This document shows, in pieces, positions 1 through 10,126 of a DNA stretch of 54,393 nt; position 1 is the stretch's first letter; each line of letters starts with the position of its first letter. The notes beneath the pieces were generated by a model that saw nothing but the letters and a program-made list of their open reading frames with translations, was not told the DNA's origin and did not search any database. The stretch is from Leisingera methylohalidivorans DSM 14336 (GTDB lineage Bacteria; Pseudomonadota; Alphaproteobacteria; Rhodobacterales; Rhodobacteraceae): contig NC_023135.1 in assembly GCF_000511355.1 (NCBI RefSeq), positions 1 to 54,393 on the forward strand, written 5' to 3'. Position numbers and translations under genes: made by a program.

Positions 1-490
1 TGCAGCGCCTTGTTTTTTGGGTAAACCCTCGGCGGCGTGCTGCAGACGCGAGGGATTCTTTGCCGGCAAAGACAGAGTCAACATCATAGTTTCGTTGCTG
101 CCGCCCCCCTCAAATTGCTACCAATGGGACAGCGATTCACTCGCTGGGGGGACAGGCTGCTTGCGGCAATCTTGACGGGCATCAAGGTTGCCAGGTTGCT
201 CGGTACAGACGGTACTTTTGTGCTTTGTTCTGGCCGGGAACTACTGCTGTATCGGTTATGGACAGCAGCCTTGTCTCAATTGTGTGCGATACTGTTCGTG
301 ATGGCAGCTCTGCCGCGTCCTGCGGCTGCTTTTGCTGTTTTGCACGAACGTTTAGCCTTCGGGTAATGCGGCCGCTGCTGGTCCGCACACAATAACTCTG
401 TGGGTGAATGCCCCCCAGCTCGTTGGGGGTAAAGATAGAATTGGCCCGGCCAATGGGCCGCTGCTTTTTTGGGGACGCGTGAGGCGCAGC
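1..490 (+). promoter_or_regulatory. dnaA upstream region with GANTC cluster and a dyad
   Basis: No convincing gene is visible before dnaA. Three GANTC sites, the target of the alphaproteobacterial cell-cycle methylase CcrM, lie at 54-58, 75-79 and 134-138. An inverted repeat CTGCTGT/ACAGCAG with an 11-base spacer spans 244-268. The sequence TTATGGACA at 256-264 has two mismatches to the DnaA box TTATCCACA, so I do not call an origin. In Caulobacter, CcrM methylation affects dnaA transcription; applying that here is inference. The reading frame at 37-366 has no family-like features. Confidence 0.45.
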
Positions 491-1903
491 ATGACAGAAG
501 AAAAATGGGGACAGCTCAGAAACCGGCTGTTGAAGACAGTAGGCCAGAACAACTTCACGACCTGGATTGAGCCTCTGGAATTTGACACCGTGGAGGGCGG
601 CGTTGCCGTCTTCAAGGTGCCGACGAATTTCATGGGAAATTACGTCAGCCAGAATTTTGCGGATCTTATTCTGCATGAGCTGACTATGTCCGGCGAGCCG
701 GTCCAGCGGCTGGCCTTCCGGGTCGCGGCCAACAGCCCGGCCCGTTCCGCAGAAACGGCCGGGACGGCTGACACCTATGGCGGTGACCGCAACGACGTGG
801 CGGTCATGACAGCACCTGCTGCTGCTCCGGTATCGGCGGGCGGCAAGGACACGCTGGAAGCGTTGCAGGCGGCCCCGCTGGATCCGCGCTTCACCTTCAG
901 CAGCTTTGTTGTGGGCAAGCCGAACGAGCTGGCCCATGCCGCCGCGCGCCGCGTTGGCGAAGGCGGTCCGGTCACCTTCAACCCGCTGGTGCTCTATGGC
1001 GGCGTCGGCCTGGGTAAGACCCACCTGATGCACGCCATCGCCTGGGAGCTGAAGGAAAAGAATCCGTCACTCAACGTGTTGTACCTGTCGGCAGAGCAAT
1101 TCATGTACCGCTTTGTGCAGGCCCTGCGTGAGCGCAAAATGATGGACTTCAAGCACCTGTTCCGTTCGGTTGACGTACTGATGGTGGATGACGTGCAGTT
1201 CATCGCCGGCAAGGATTCGACCCAGGAGGAATTCTTCCACACCTTCAACGCGCTGGTGGATCAGAATAAACAGATCATCATCTCTGCCGACCGTGCCCCG
1301 GGCGAGATCAAGGATCTGGAAGACCGGGTGAAATCCCGTCTGCAGTGCGGCTTGGTTGTGGATCTGCACCCGACCGACTATGAACTGCGCTTGGGCATCT
1401 TGCAGACCAAAGTAGAGCTGCAGCGCCAAACGTATCCGGATCTGCGCATCGCTGATGGCGTGCTGGAATTTCTGGCACACCGTATCTCGACCAATGTTCG
1501 CGTGCTCGAAGGCGCTCTTACCCGCTTGTTTGCCTTTGCATCGCTGGTGGGCCGCGAGATTGACATGGATCTGACGCAGGACTGCCTGGCCGATGTGCTG
1601 CGTGCTTCCGAGCGCAAAATCACCGTTGAAGAGATTCAGCGCAAAGTGTCCGAGTATTACAATATCCGCATGTCGGACATCATCGGCCCCAAACGCCTGC
1701 GCTCCTATGCACGCCCGCGCCAGGTGGCGATGTACCTGTGCAAGCAGCTGACCAGCCGGTCGCTGCCAGAGATCGGCCGCCGCTTTGGCGGGCGCGACCA
1801 CACCACCGTCATGCATGGTGTAAAGCGTATCGAGGAGCTGAAGACCACTGACGGCCAGATTGCCGAAGATGTCGAAATGCTGCGCCGATCGCTGGAGGCC
1901 TGA
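491..1903 (+). CDS. dnaA: Chromosomal replication initiator protein DnaA
   Basis: DnaA is the ATP-dependent initiator that binds DnaA boxes, opens the origin and recruits the helicase. The 470-aa product has an N-terminal interaction domain, an AAA+ core with Walker A GGVGLGKTH near residue 170 and Walker B VLMVDDVQF near 230, a sensor and arginine region near 270-290, and a C-terminal DNA-binding domain with signature GGRDHTTVMHG near 433-443. The start at 491 is preferred because GAGG lies six bases upstream and the protein then begins as the family does (MTEEKWGQLR). An in-frame ATG at 404 would add 29 residues that do not look like DnaA. A strong terminator follows, so it appears to be a single-gene unit. 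Confidence 0.97.
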   Translation: MTEEKWGQLRNRLLKTVGQNNFTTWIEPLEFDTVEGGVAVFKVPTNFMGNYVSQNFADLILHELTMSGEPVQRLAFRVAANSPARSAETAGTADTYGGDRNDVAVMTAPAAAPVSAGGKDTLEALQAAPLDPRFTFSSFVVGKPNELAHAAARRVGEGGPVTFNPLVLYGGVGLGKTHLMHAIAWELKEKNPSLNVLYLSAEQFMYRFVQALRERKMMDFKHLFRSVDVLMVDDVQFIAGKDSTQEEFFHTFNALVDQNKQIIISADRAPGEIKDLEDRVKSRLQCGLVVDLHPTDYELRLGILQTKVELQRQTYPDLRIADGVLEFLAHRISTNVRVLEGALTRLFAFASLVGREIDMDLTQDCLADVLRASERKITVEEIQRKVSEYYNIRMSDIIGPKRLRSYARPRQVAMYLCKQLTSRSLPEIGRRFGGRDHTTVMHGVKRIEELKTTDGQIAEDVEMLRRSLEA

Positions 1904-1944
1904 CGCGCAGTTCCAGCCCAAAATGCAGACCCCAAATGACACTG

Positions 1945-1973
1945 CGGCCCCGGTTTCCGGGGCCGTTTTTTTT
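1945..1973 (+). terminator. Rho-independent terminator of dnaA
   Basis: A perfect 9-bp stem CGGCCCCGG/CCGGGGCCG with a TTT loop is followed by eight T. It begins about 40 bases after the dnaA stop codon. Confidence 0.93.
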
Positions 1974-2093
1974 GTGGCATCGGAAATGGCAGGCCGTCAC
2001 ACCCATAAAGCCTGTGAATACCCGCTATCACAGAAAACAAAGTTTCAATCCGGTCAAAACCGGCGATAACGGCGCCCTGTACAGGAGCCCCGC

Positions 2094-2996
2094 ATGAAAC
2101 AGCTGCCCCCCGAAAACTTGGACACTCCCCGCGGGCTGGCCTTTGCCACTGCCGCCTATCTGATGTGGGGGTTTCTGCCGCTTTACATGAAAGCACTGGC
2201 GCATATTCCCGCAGCTGAGGTCGTTTCCCACCGGGTGATCTGGTCGGTGCCCGTCGCAGGGGCGCTTCTGCTTTTCCTGCGGCGGACAAAGGATCTGCAG
2301 GCGGCGTTGAAGAACCCCAGGATGCTGGGCATGGCCTGTATCACTGCGGTGCTGATTTCAGTGAACTGGGGAATCTATGTCTGGTCGATTGCCTCTGGCC
2401 GGGCATTGGACGCAGCATTGGGGTACTACATCAATCCGTTGTTCAGCATTGCGCTGGGCGCTTTCCTGCTGCGTGAGCCTCTGACCAAGGCGCAAATGGC
2501 CGCCGTCGCCTTGGCCGCTGCTTCTGTGGTGGTTCTGACAGTCGAGGCCGGCAGCGTGCCGTGGGCCTCGGTCGGGCTGACGCTGTCTTGGGGGTTTTAT
2601 GCGTTTTTCAAAAAGTCCCTGCCGATCGGTCCAAATCAGGGCTTCCTGCTGGAGGCGTTGATACTGCTGCTGCCGGCCTTGGGCTATCTCGCCTATATCA
2701 CCGCAACCGGAACCAGCAGCTTTGGTGTCTCTCTAAACGACACCGCGCTGCTTCTGGGTTGCGGTGTTGTCACTGCGGTGCCGCTGATCGTTTATGCCAA
2801 TGGGGCCAAGCTGGTGCGGCTTTCGACCATTGGCATCCTGCAATACATCGCGCCGACGATGATCATGCTGGCCGCGGTACTTCTATTTGGAGAGGAGTTC
2901 GGCCGCTCCAGGATGATCGCCTTTCCGATGATCTGGGCCGCTTTGGTTATCTACTCGGTCCCGATGGTGCGGCAGATGCGCAAACGTGCGGGTTAG
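2094..2996 (+). CDS. rarD: EamA-family transporter RarD
   Basis: A 300-aa inner-membrane protein of the drug/metabolite transporter superfamily, with about ten hydrophobic segments forming two EamA-type repeats. It starts with the family-typical run GLAFATAAYLMWGFLPLY and a conserved SHRVIWS stretch near residue 45. RarD proteins are permease-like; their substrate is not firmly known. AGGAG stands a few bases before the ATG. The stop lies four bases from the stop of the convergent DUF2233 gene, leaving no room for a separate terminator. There is no sign of operon linkage to dnaA. Confidence 0.9.
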   Translation: MKQLPPENLDTPRGLAFATAAYLMWGFLPLYMKALAHIPAAEVVSHRVIWSVPVAGALLLFLRRTKDLQAALKNPRMLGMACITAVLISVNWGIYVWSIASGRALDAALGYYINPLFSIALGAFLLREPLTKAQMAAVALAAASVVVLTVEAGSVPWASVGLTLSWGFYAFFKKSLPIGPNQGFLLEALILLLPALGYLAYITATGTSSFGVSLNDTALLLGCGVVTAVPLIVYANGAKLVRLSTIGILQYIAPTMIMLAAVLLFGEEFGRSRMIAFPMIWAALVIYSVPMVRQMRKRAG

Positions 2997-3000
2997 GGGG

Positions 3001-3750
3001 CTATTCGCGGGCAGGAGCGTCCTCGACCACGCCGGCAATAGGCCCCATCATGAAGCCCGCATCGCTGCGGCCCAGCTCAGGCGCGTGCAGGCGAGAGATA
3101 TTGCCGTCGAAATACAGCGCATTGGGCAGCTTCAGGTAATCCCGGAAAAGGCTGGCGAACTGGTGAAACGTCACCGCATTGCGCGAGATGGCAAAGACCG
3201 CGCGGCGGCCATCGGCTGAGGTTCCGACCCCGTTCCTTACATAATAGCTGTCCGAATCGGGCAGGAAGCGCGGGTGCAGCTCTCCATCAATCACCAGCAT
3301 CGGCCCGGATTGGGTGGCATAGGCGCAGGCGGGGGCGGCTTCGGCAAAAGCCAATGTTTCGAATACATCTGCCCGGGCCTCGCGGATACAGAAGACGCCA
3401 TTGGGCAGCAGGCCGAAGTTGCCCGGGCCCGCATTGGTTACCAGCCGCATTTCCTCGGCGCCGTCCTCGACATAGAGGCCGACGGGAGACCGGTCGCTGT
3501 GATACATCCCGGCATTGGTGGCAAAGGCCAGCGCCTTGCCCTCCTCTGCCAGTGCTGTGCCCAGAGTGGAGAAATGCCCGTAGGCCTGCCCGTCGCCGTC
3601 ACGCAGGAACAGCCGCAGCTGCTCCTGTGACGCATCCACTTCGCAGATCGAATACCGGTTGCCTTCATAGGCCGCATCGCTGCATTCCACCGCGCTGACG
3701 GCCGGGGCGGCCCAGAGTGCGGCCAGCAGAAAGGCGGTCTTGCGGATCAC
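3001..3750 (-). CDS. Secreted phosphodiester glycosidase family (DUF2233) protein
   Basis: A 249-aa protein with a clear signal peptide ([20 protein letters not shown], then VEC), so probably periplasmic or exported. The body matches the DUF2233/phosphodiester-glycosidase fold: ATNAGMYH and VGLYVEDG near residues 75-95, [13 protein letters not shown] near 107-120, [11 protein letters not shown] near 147-158 and [10 protein letters not shown] near 212-222. Relatives include the enzyme that uncovers mannose 6-phosphate by cleaving a GlcNAc phosphodiester; the bacterial substrate is unknown. Its start overlaps the rbfA stop by four bases, so the two are probably co-transcribed, although no functional link is obvious. 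Confidence 0.8.
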   Translation of the reverse strand: MIRKTAFLLAALWAAPAVSAVECSDAAYEGNRYSICEVDASQEQLRLFLRDGDGQAYGHFSTLGTALAEEGKALAFATNAGMYHSDRSPVGLYVEDGAEEMRLVTNAGPGNFGLLPNGVFCIREARADVFETLAFAEAAPACAYATQSGPMLVIDGELHPRFLPDSDSYYVRNGVGTSADGRRAVFAISRNAVTFHQFASLFRDYLKLPNALYFDGNISRLHAPELGRSDAGFMMGPIAGVVEDAPARE

Positions 3751-4142
3751 TCTTCCGTGTCGCGGCGCACCGCGTCCTGGGACAGCATCCGGCGGGTCTC
3801 GTCCATCTGATCAAACGTTTCATCCAGCCGGAAGCGCAGATCCGGGGCGAACTTCAGTCCCAGCTTTTTGCCGACCGCGCGGCGCAGCTCCCCCTTGTTC
3901 CGGGCGAGGAGCTTCAGCACATCCTCCTGTCCCTTGCCGCCCAAAGGCAGCACAAAGGCAGTAGCGATTTTCAGATCCGGCGAGGTGCGCACCTCGCCCA
4001 CGGTGATCGACATGCGGTTCAGATCCGGGTCATGCACATCGCCGCGCGCCAGCACCTCGGAGAGGGAGCGGCGGATCAGTTCGCCGACGCGAAGCTGGCG
4101 CTGGGAGGGCCCGGGGCCGTCGTGGAATTTGTTCTTTGCCAT
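3747..4142 (-). CDS. rbfA: 30S ribosome-binding factor RbfA
   Basis: RbfA binds the 30S subunit during late 16S rRNA maturation and cold adaptation. The 131-aa product has the KH-like core: [18 protein letters not shown] near residues 14-31, the [21 protein letters not shown] strand pair near 44-64, and an [16 protein letters not shown] segment near the end. It is divergent from dapB, with 86 bases between the two starts. In many alphaproteobacteria rbfA lies directly upstream of truB; here truB is about 20 kb away, so that grouping is broken up. Confidence 0.95.
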   Translation of the reverse strand: MAKNKFHDGPGPSQRQLRVGELIRRSLSEVLARGDVHDPDLNRMSITVGEVRTSPDLKIATAFVLPLGGKGQEDVLKLLARNKGELRRAVGKKLGLKFAPDLRFRLDETFDQMDETRRMLSQDAVRRDTEE

Positions 4143-4228
4143 ATTTCCGATCTATGCCGGATTGCGGGCTTTGCCAAGCGCTGCCCGGCGATGTAGGACA
4201 AATCCAGCTTGAATAGGGGAATTGGCCA

Positions 4229-5038
4229 ATGACTCACAAACCAGGGATCGTGATTACCGGCGCATCGGGCCGCATGGGGCAAATGCTGATCAAGACGGTG
4301 CTGGAAAGCGACCAGGCCACACTGGCAGGCGCGGTTGAGCGTGAGGGCCACGCTTGGGCAGGCCGGGATGTGGGTGAAGCAATGGGTGGGGCGCCTGTTG
4401 GCGTCACCGTAACGACGGATGCGCTGGAGGCGTTTTCCAAAGCGCAAGCAGTGATTGATTTCACGTCGCCGGAAGCAACACTGAATTTTTCCAAACTGGC
4501 TGCCCAAGCCCGCGCGGTGCATGTGATCGGCACGACAGGTATGAGCGATGAGCAGATTTCCCAGCTGGAACCGGCCTCCCGTCACGCGGTGATTGTGCGC
4601 GCTGGCAACATGAGCCTTGGTGTGAACCTTCTGGTGCAGCTGACCAAAAAGGTCGCCGCGGCACTGGACGAAGATTTCGATATCGAGGTGATCGAAGCGC
4701 ATCACCACCACAAGGTGGATGCGCCCTCGGGCACCGCGCTGATGCTCGGGGAAGCCGCCGCGGAAGGGCGCGGCGTGAAACTGGAGGATGTGCGTGATTC
4801 CGGCCGTGACGGCATCACCGGCGCCCGTAAACGCGGCGATATCGGCTTCACCGCAATCCGCGGCGGCGACATTGTGGGCGAGCATGACGTGCTGTTTGCA
4901 GCAGCTGGTGAGCGCATTGTGCTGCGCCATCTGGCCAGCGACCGCGCGATTTTTGCCCGCGGCGCGCTGAAAGCCGCGCTGTGGGGACAAGGCAAAGAGC
5001 CCGGCCAGTATGACATGGTGGATGTGCTGGGACTCTGA
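4229..5038 (+). CDS. dapB: 4-hydroxy-tetrahydrodipicolinate reductase DapB
   Basis: DapB reduces 4-hydroxy-tetrahydrodipicolinate with NAD(P)H in the diaminopimelate/lysine pathway, supplying peptidoglycan and lysine. The 269-aa length is usual. The N-terminal Rossmann motif [10 protein letters not shown] is at residues 7-16, [10 protein letters not shown] near 75 marks the nucleotide domain, and the catalytic signature [16 protein letters not shown] is near 155-170. The start at 4229 gives a standard N terminus (MTHKPGIVI). It is divergent from rbfA and convergent with the DUF1674 gene. Confidence 0.96.
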   Translation: MTHKPGIVITGASGRMGQMLIKTVLESDQATLAGAVEREGHAWAGRDVGEAMGGAPVGVTVTTDALEAFSKAQAVIDFTSPEATLNFSKLAAQARAVHVIGTTGMSDEQISQLEPASRHAVIVRAGNMSLGVNLLVQLTKKVAAALDEDFDIEVIEAHHHHKVDAPSGTALMLGEAAAEGRGVKLEDVRDSGRDGITGARKRGDIGFTAIRGGDIVGEHDVLFAAAGERIVLRHLASDRAIFARGALKAALWGQGKEPGQYDMVDVLGL

Positions 5039-5119
5039 CGAGAAAAAGCGGACTTCGCGGGCCGCTGCCTCCGGCAGGAGCAGTTTGCAAAAGAGAAGCC
5101 AAAGCCCCCTCAACGCCGC

Positions 5120-5311
5120 TCAGAAATCGACGGCGATGCCTTTCTTTTCCCAGTCGCCGTAACGGGCAGGGTCGGGGCCCTCGCGGCCGCCCAGTTCCTT
5201 GGGGGGCGGGCTCTGCGCTTCGGCGGCCTTGCGGCGTTCCTTGGCCTCGGCCAAGGCGCGCCGGGCGGCAGGTGGCAGATCTTTCTTTTCGGGCGCTGTC
5301 TCTTCGCTCAT
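5120..5311 (-). CDS. DUF1674 protein, likely succinate dehydrogenase assembly factor 4 homolog
   Basis: A 63-aa protein ending with the family hallmark GREGPDPARYGDWEKKGIAVDF-like block (key residues RYGDWEKKG and terminal DF). In eukaryotes this family (SDHAF4) helps assemble flavinylated succinate dehydrogenase subunit A; a similar bacterial role is inferred. The start at 5311 is chosen because AGGAA lies six bases upstream; a longer frame up to 5407 would extend into the rsmB start region with unrelated residues. The N-terminal half is Lys/Glu/Ala-rich and probably disordered. It is divergent from rsmB. Confidence 0.85.
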   Translation of the reverse strand: MSEETAPEKKDLPPAARRALAEAKERRKAAEAQSPPPKELGGREGPDPARYGDWEKKGIAVDF

Positions 5312-5389
5312 CGCGGGTTCCTTTATGCTCGGGCCATGATATACGCCCCTGTCCCGCGCAAACAACCCAGCGCCCGTAGGAGTTGCCAG

Positions 5390-6652
5390 ATGTCCGATAG
5401 CAATCACGCCCGCCGTACTGCGGTTTACCTGTTGGATCAGGTCATGGGAGAGGGGCGTCTGCTGGCGGAATGCTATGCCGGAGGTGTGCTGGAAAAGCTG
5501 GCTCCGGAAGACCGGGCGCGGGCACAGCGGCTGGCAGCGGAAACATTGCGCAACCTAGAACGCGCCGACCGGGTGCTGAAAAAGCATCTGAAAAAAACAC
5601 CGCCAATAACTGTGCTGAATGCGCTGCGGTTGGGAACGGTGGAGCTGTGTTCGGGCGGCGCGGCGCACGGCGTGGTGAACGCGATGGTGGCCATTGTCTC
5701 CAAGCACCGGCGTCATGGGCAGCTCAAGGGGCTGGTCAATGCGGTTTTGCGCAAGGTGGCAAAGGACGGCCCGGCGGAATGGGCCAAGCTGCGTGTGCCG
5801 CGTCTGCCGAACTGGTTACGCAAACCCCTTGTGCAGGCCTGGGGCGCTGAGGCGATGCTGGGGATGGAGGCTGCGCATTTCGCTGGTGCCCCGCTGGATG
5901 TTACTGCGAAGCCCGATGCGGATCTAAGCGCTTTGAACGGCGAAACATTGCCCACCGGCTCTGTACGTGTCGTCAATGCACGGCAGGTATCGGCGCTTCC
6001 GGGATATGAGGCCGGCAACTGGTGGATCCAGGATGCTGCTGCCGCGTTGCCCGCCCGCATTCTGAATGTCCAGCCGGGCGAGCATGTGCTGGAACTGTGC
6101 GCGGCGCCGGGCGGCAAAACCATGCAGATGGCGGCCGCGGGTGCCAAGGTGACCGCAGTGGATGTTTCCGAAAACCGCATGTCGAGGCTCCAGGACAACC
6201 TGACCCGCACCGGATTGCAAGCGGAGCTGATTGTGGGTGATGCACTGAAACAAGAGGGCCAGTTCGATGCCGTGCTGCTGGACGCCCCTTGTTCTGCCAC
6301 CGGCACAATCCGCCGCCATCCGGATTTGCCGCTGGCCAAAGATGGCAGTGACTTTGGCGCCCTGATCGAACTGCAGGCGCAAATGCTGGCCCACGCCTGG
6401 ACCCTGGTGAAACCCGGCGGGCGGCTGATGTTCTGCACTTGCTCCCTGCTGCCGGATGAGGGCGAATGCCAGGTCGAAGACGCACTGGACATGTTCCCGG
6501 AGATGTCAATCGATCGCGAAGGATTGCGGGTGCCAGGTGTGGAGCCGGACTGGATCAGCGAAGAGGGCGGCTTGCGGTTGCGTCCTGATTTCTGGCCTGA
6601 GCGCGGCGGCATGGATGGGTTCTATATGGCCCTCTTGCGCAAATCCGCGTGA
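5390..6652 (+). CDS. rsmB: 16S rRNA (cytosine-C5) methyltransferase, RsmB/Sun family
   Basis: A 420-aa SAM-dependent RNA m5C methyltransferase. The N-terminal NusB-like helical domain (RRTAVYLLDQVM onward, about residues 8-140) is followed by the Rossmann core: LELCAAPGGKTMQMA near 232-246, the catalytic pair DAPCSATGTIRRHPD near 298-312 and CTCSLLPDEGE near 348-358, holding the two conserved Cys. The start at 5390 has GGAG seven bases upstream; an upstream in-frame ATG at 5336 has no such site. A short GC hairpin (6655-6669, no T run) follows the stop, and the heparinase-like gene begins 100 bases on. Confidence 0.93.
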   Translation: MSDSNHARRTAVYLLDQVMGEGRLLAECYAGGVLEKLAPEDRARAQRLAAETLRNLERADRVLKKHLKKTPPITVLNALRLGTVELCSGGAAHGVVNAMVAIVSKHRRHGQLKGLVNAVLRKVAKDGPAEWAKLRVPRLPNWLRKPLVQAWGAEAMLGMEAAHFAGAPLDVTAKPDADLSALNGETLPTGSVRVVNARQVSALPGYEAGNWWIQDAAAALPARILNVQPGEHVLELCAAPGGKTMQMAAAGAKVTAVDVSENRMSRLQDNLTRTGLQAELIVGDALKQEGQFDAVLLDAPCSATGTIRRHPDLPLAKDGSDFGALIELQAQMLAHAWTLVKPGGRLMFCTCSLLPDEGECQVEDALDMFPEMSIDREGLRVPGVEPDWISEEGGLRLRPDFWPERGGMDGFYMALLRKSA

Positions 6653-6752
6653 CCCCGGAGCGTCTCCGGTATTCGCCGGTGACTTGATCCGCCCCCCGCG
6701 TTATGCTCGCGCCAAAACGCCCTGGCAAAATCCGGCGTGAGGCAAAAAGAGC

Positions 6753-8495
6753 ATGTCTACCTTTGACCGAATGGCCGGCCGCGGCACCCGGCTGCTGAAC
6801 AGCTATTACGCCTGGCGGGCGCGCAGCCAGCCGGCTGCTACCGGGTTTGTCTCGCAACCCGAGCCGCGCACCATCGGCAGCTTTGCCCGCGGCCGCCAGC
6901 TGGTGGCCGGCAACCTGCTGTTTGCCGGTTATCTGGTCGAATCGCCTGACACCGGATTGTGGGAGGTTGCCGCCCCGGATGCGGCTTTTGATGCGGAGCG
7001 GCAGGGGTTCTCCTGGCTCGATGACCTGGCAGCCGTCGGGGATTTCAAGGCCCGCGCCAAAGCACAGAAATGGGTCTGGGGCTGGATCCAGCAGCACGGG
7101 CGCAGCGGCGGGCTGGCCTGGCTGCCCGACCTGACCGGGCGCCGGGTTATCCGCTGGATCAATCACGCGCTGTTCTTGCTGAGCGGTAAGGACCGGGCCG
7201 AGACCGAGGCCTTTTATGGCTCCCTGTCGCGGCAGACCTGGTATCTGGCGCAGCGCTGGCAGGGTGCGGCTCCCGGCCTGCCGCGTTTCGAGGCCCTTTG
7301 CGGGCTGATCTATGCCGGTCTTGCCCTGCAGGGACGCGAAGAACTGGCCGACCCGGCGGTCCGTGCGATGGCGGCAGAATGCGACGTGCAGATTGATGAT
7401 CAGGGCGGGCTGCCGACCCGCAACCCCGAGGAACTGCTGGAAGTATTCACCCTGCTGACGTGGGCCGCGGCTGCCCTGCATGAAGCCGGGCGCGCAGTTC
7501 CGCCCGCGCATATCAATGCTATCGAGCGGATCGCCCCTACCTTGCGTACCCTGCGCCACAGCGACGGCGGACTGGCACGGTTCCACGGCGGCGGCCGCGG
7601 ATTGGAAGGGCGGCTGGACCATGCCCTCGCGGCCAGTCATGTGGCAGTGCGCCACGCGGACGGACTGGCGATGGGGTTTGCCCGGCTGTCGGCGCGGCGG
7701 ACCTCAGTCATTGTCGATGCCTCGGCCCCTCCCAAGGGCAAGGCGTCCAACTACGGCCATGCCTCGACCCTGGCATTTGAGCTGACGTCAGGGCGGCGGC
7801 CTCTGATTGTGAATTGCGGATCGGGTGAAACCTTTGGTGTCGAATGGCGCCGGGCCGGGCGCGCCACCCCCTCGCATTCCACGCTGTGCATTGAGGGGCA
7901 CTCCAGCGCCCGGCTGGCCGCTCCGCACAAGACCACCGGCCACGAGGAATTGATCGAAGCCCCTGATGAGGTGCCGCTGGAGGTCAGCGACCTGACTGAT
8001 GGCTGCCGGTTCCAGGGCGGGCACAATGGCTATGCGGCCCATTTCGGGCTGACCCATGCCCGCACCCTGGATTTGTCGTTTGACGGGCGGGCGCTCAGCG
8101 GCGAGGACATGCTGGTGTCGCTGGACGATGCCGCCAAGCGCCGGTTCACCAAGGTGCGGGATGCCAGTGCTGAGGGCGGCATCGGCTTTGCCCTCCGCCT
8201 GCATCTGCACCCTGAGGTGGATGCGGCCCTTGACTTGGGCGGCGCCGCGGTATCCATGGCGCTCAAGAGCGGGGAAATCTGGGTGTTCCGCCATGACGGA
8301 ACCTGCCAGTTGCGGCTGGAACCGAGCGTTTTCCTGGAAAAGACCCGCTTGAAGCCGCGTGCGGCAAAGCAGATCGTTTTATCCGGGCGCGCGATAGAGT
8401 ATGCGACACGCATCCGGTGGACGCTGAGCAAAGCGCAGGAGACTGCGGTTGCCGTGCGAGACCTGAACCGGGACGAACCCGAGACGTTTGACTGA
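6753..8495 (+). CDS. Heparinase II/III family protein
   Basis: A 580-aa protein with the family layout: an N-terminal alpha-helical (alpha/alpha toroid-like) part including LPDLTGRRVIRWINHALFLL near residues 125-145, and a C-terminal beta-sandwich domain with YGHAST, VNCGSGETFG near 350-360 and the TPSHSTL motif near 373-379. Relatives cleave acidic polysaccharides, but this branch lies between rsmB and purH, is widespread in Rhodobacterales and has no proven substrate. I see no signal peptide, unusual for a polysaccharide lyase and suggesting a cytoplasmic or envelope-associated role. The purH start follows 24 bases later, so the two are likely co-transcribed. Confidence 0.85.
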   Translation: MSTFDRMAGRGTRLLNSYYAWRARSQPAATGFVSQPEPRTIGSFARGRQLVAGNLLFAGYLVESPDTGLWEVAAPDAAFDAERQGFSWLDDLAAVGDFKARAKAQKWVWGWIQQHGRSGGLAWLPDLTGRRVIRWINHALFLLSGKDRAETEAFYGSLSRQTWYLAQRWQGAAPGLPRFEALCGLIYAGLALQGREELADPAVRAMAAECDVQIDDQGGLPTRNPEELLEVFTLLTWAAAALHEAGRAVPPAHINAIERIAPTLRTLRHSDGGLARFHGGGRGLEGRLDHALAASHVAVRHADGLAMGFARLSARRTSVIVDASAPPKGKASNYGHASTLAFELTSGRRPLIVNCGSGETFGVEWRRAGRATPSHSTLCIEGHSSARLAAPHKTTGHEELIEAPDEVPLEVSDLTDGCRFQGGHNGYAAHFGLTHARTLDLSFDGRALSGEDMLVSLDDAAKRRFTKVRDASAEGGIGFALRLHLHPEVDAALDLGGAAVSMALKSGEIWVFRHDGTCQLRLEPSVFLEKTRLKPRAAKQIVLSGRAIEYATRIRWTLSKAQETAVAVRDLNRDEPETFD

Positions 8496-8519
8496 GCCTT
8501 TGAGAAGGACCGCCCTGCC

Positions 8520-10109
8520 ATGACCGACCTACACCCCGTACGCCGTGCGCTGCTTTCCGTATCCGATAAGACCGGCCTGATTGAGCTGGGCAAGGCGCTG
8601 TCCGCACGCGGTGTTGAACTGCTGTCGACCGGCGGGTCTGCCAAGGCGCTGCGCGACGCGGGTCTGACCGTCAAGGATGTCTCGGAAGTGACCGGTTTTC
8701 CGGAAATGATGGACGGACGCGTGAAGACCCTGCACCCGATGGTGCATGGCGGCTTGTTGGCGCTGCGCGACAATGACACCCATGTCGCTGCGATGAACGA
8801 ACATGGCATCGGCGCCATCGACCTGCTGGTGGTGAACCTCTACCCGTTCGAAGCCGCCCTGGCGCGCGGTGCCGGTTATGACGAGATGATCGAAAACATC
8901 GACATCGGCGGGCCGGCAATGATCCGTGCGGCCTCCAAGAACCACCTGTTCGTGAATGTGGTGACCGACGTGCAGGACTATGAGGGGCTGCTGGCAGAGC
9001 TTGACCGGAACGACGGTCAGACCTCCTATGCATTCCGCCAGCGCCTGTCGCAGACAGCCTACGCCCGCACCGCAGCCTATGATGCTGCTGTGTCGAACTG
9101 GATGGCCTCGGCGATTGACGAGAAAACCCCGCGCCGCCGTGCCTTTGCCGGAGAGCTGAAGCAGACTTTGCGTTACGGTGAGAACAGCCATCAGGAAGCG
9201 GCCTTCTATACCGACGGCAGCAACCGCCCCGGTGTGGCCACCGCGGTGCAGCTGCAGGGCAAGGAACTGAGCTACAACAATATTAACGACACCGACGCGG
9301 CCTATGAGCTGGTGGCGGAGTTTGATCCTGCCGACAGCGCCGCCGTTGCCATCATCAAACACGCCAACCCCTGCGGTGTGGCCAAGGGTGCGACCTTGGC
9401 CGAGGCGTACCAAAAGGCATTCGACTGCGACCGCACCTCGGCCTTTGGCGGTATCGTGGCACTGAACCAGCCGCTTGACGCGGACACCGCGGCCAAGATC
9501 GTGGAGATCTTTACCGAAGTGGTCATTGCGCCGGGCGCGTCGGAGGAAGCAAAAGAGATCTTTGCCGCCAAGAAGAACCTGCGTTTGCTGCTGTCCGATG
9601 GTTTGCCGGATCCGCGCAAGGCCATCACCGCCTACAAACAGGTGGCTGGCGGTATGCTGGTGCAGGACAAGGACGTGGGCTACGTCGATATGGGCGATCT
9701 GAAGGTGGTGACCGAGACGGCCCCGTCTGAAGCGCAGATGCAGGACATGCTGTTTGCCTGGAAGGTTGCCAAACATGTGAAATCCAACGCCATTGTCTAT
9801 GTAAAGGACAGCGCCACTGTTGGCGTCGGCGCCGGCCAGATGAGCCGCTTGGACAGCGCCAATGTGGCTGCCGCCAAGGCCGGCCGCATGGCGGCGGAGC
9901 TGGGCCTGGAAGAAAGCCTGGCCAAGGGCTGCGCTGTGGCTTCGGATGCGTTCTTTCCCTTCGCGGACGGTCTGCTGGAAGCAGCTGCCGCAGGCGGGGC
10001 TTGCGTGATCCAGCCGGGCGGCTCGATGCGTGACGACGAGGTGATCAAGGCGGCGAATGACGCCGGCCTTGCTATGGTCTTCACCGGCATGCGCCACTTC
10101 CGCCACTAA
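8520..10109 (+). CDS. purH: Bifunctional AICAR formyltransferase/IMP cyclohydrolase PurH
   Basis: PurH catalyses the last two steps of IMP synthesis. The 529-aa product has the N-terminal MGS-like cyclohydrolase domain ([11 protein letters not shown] near residue 10, [15 protein letters not shown] near 64-78) and the C-terminal transformylase domain with LRYGENSHQ near 218 and the catalytic KHANPCG near 280. The length is typical. The start ATG at 8520 has GAAGGA-type pairing upstream. It sits in a run rsmB–heparinase–purH–lspA, common in this order. Confidence 0.97.
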   Translation: MTDLHPVRRALLSVSDKTGLIELGKALSARGVELLSTGGSAKALRDAGLTVKDVSEVTGFPEMMDGRVKTLHPMVHGGLLALRDNDTHVAAMNEHGIGAIDLLVVNLYPFEAALARGAGYDEMIENIDIGGPAMIRAASKNHLFVNVVTDVQDYEGLLAELDRNDGQTSYAFRQRLSQTAYARTAAYDAAVSNWMASAIDEKTPRRRAFAGELKQTLRYGENSHQEAAFYTDGSNRPGVATAVQLQGKELSYNNINDTDAAYELVAEFDPADSAAVAIIKHANPCGVAKGATLAEAYQKAFDCDRTSAFGGIVALNQPLDADTAAKIVEIFTEVVIAPGASEEAKEIFAAKKNLRLLLSDGLPDPRKAITAYKQVAGGMLVQDKDVGYVDMGDLKVVTETAPSEAQMQDMLFAWKVAKHVKSNAIVYVKDSATVGVGAGQMSRLDSANVAAAKAGRMAAELGLEESLAKGCAVASDAFFPFADGLLEAAAAGGACVIQPGGSMRDDEVIKAANDAGLAMVFTGMRHFRH

Positions 10110-10126
10110 GCCGGGGCTTTCGCGAC

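Noticed and set aside
37..366. 109-codon plus-strand frame before dnaA
   Set aside because: No ribosome-binding site, low-complexity Leu/Ala/Arg composition and no family resemblance; better read as the dnaA control region.
1..490. Replication origin next to dnaA
   Set aside because: No cluster of DnaA boxes; the only candidate has two mismatches, and in several alphaproteobacteria the origin is not beside dnaA.
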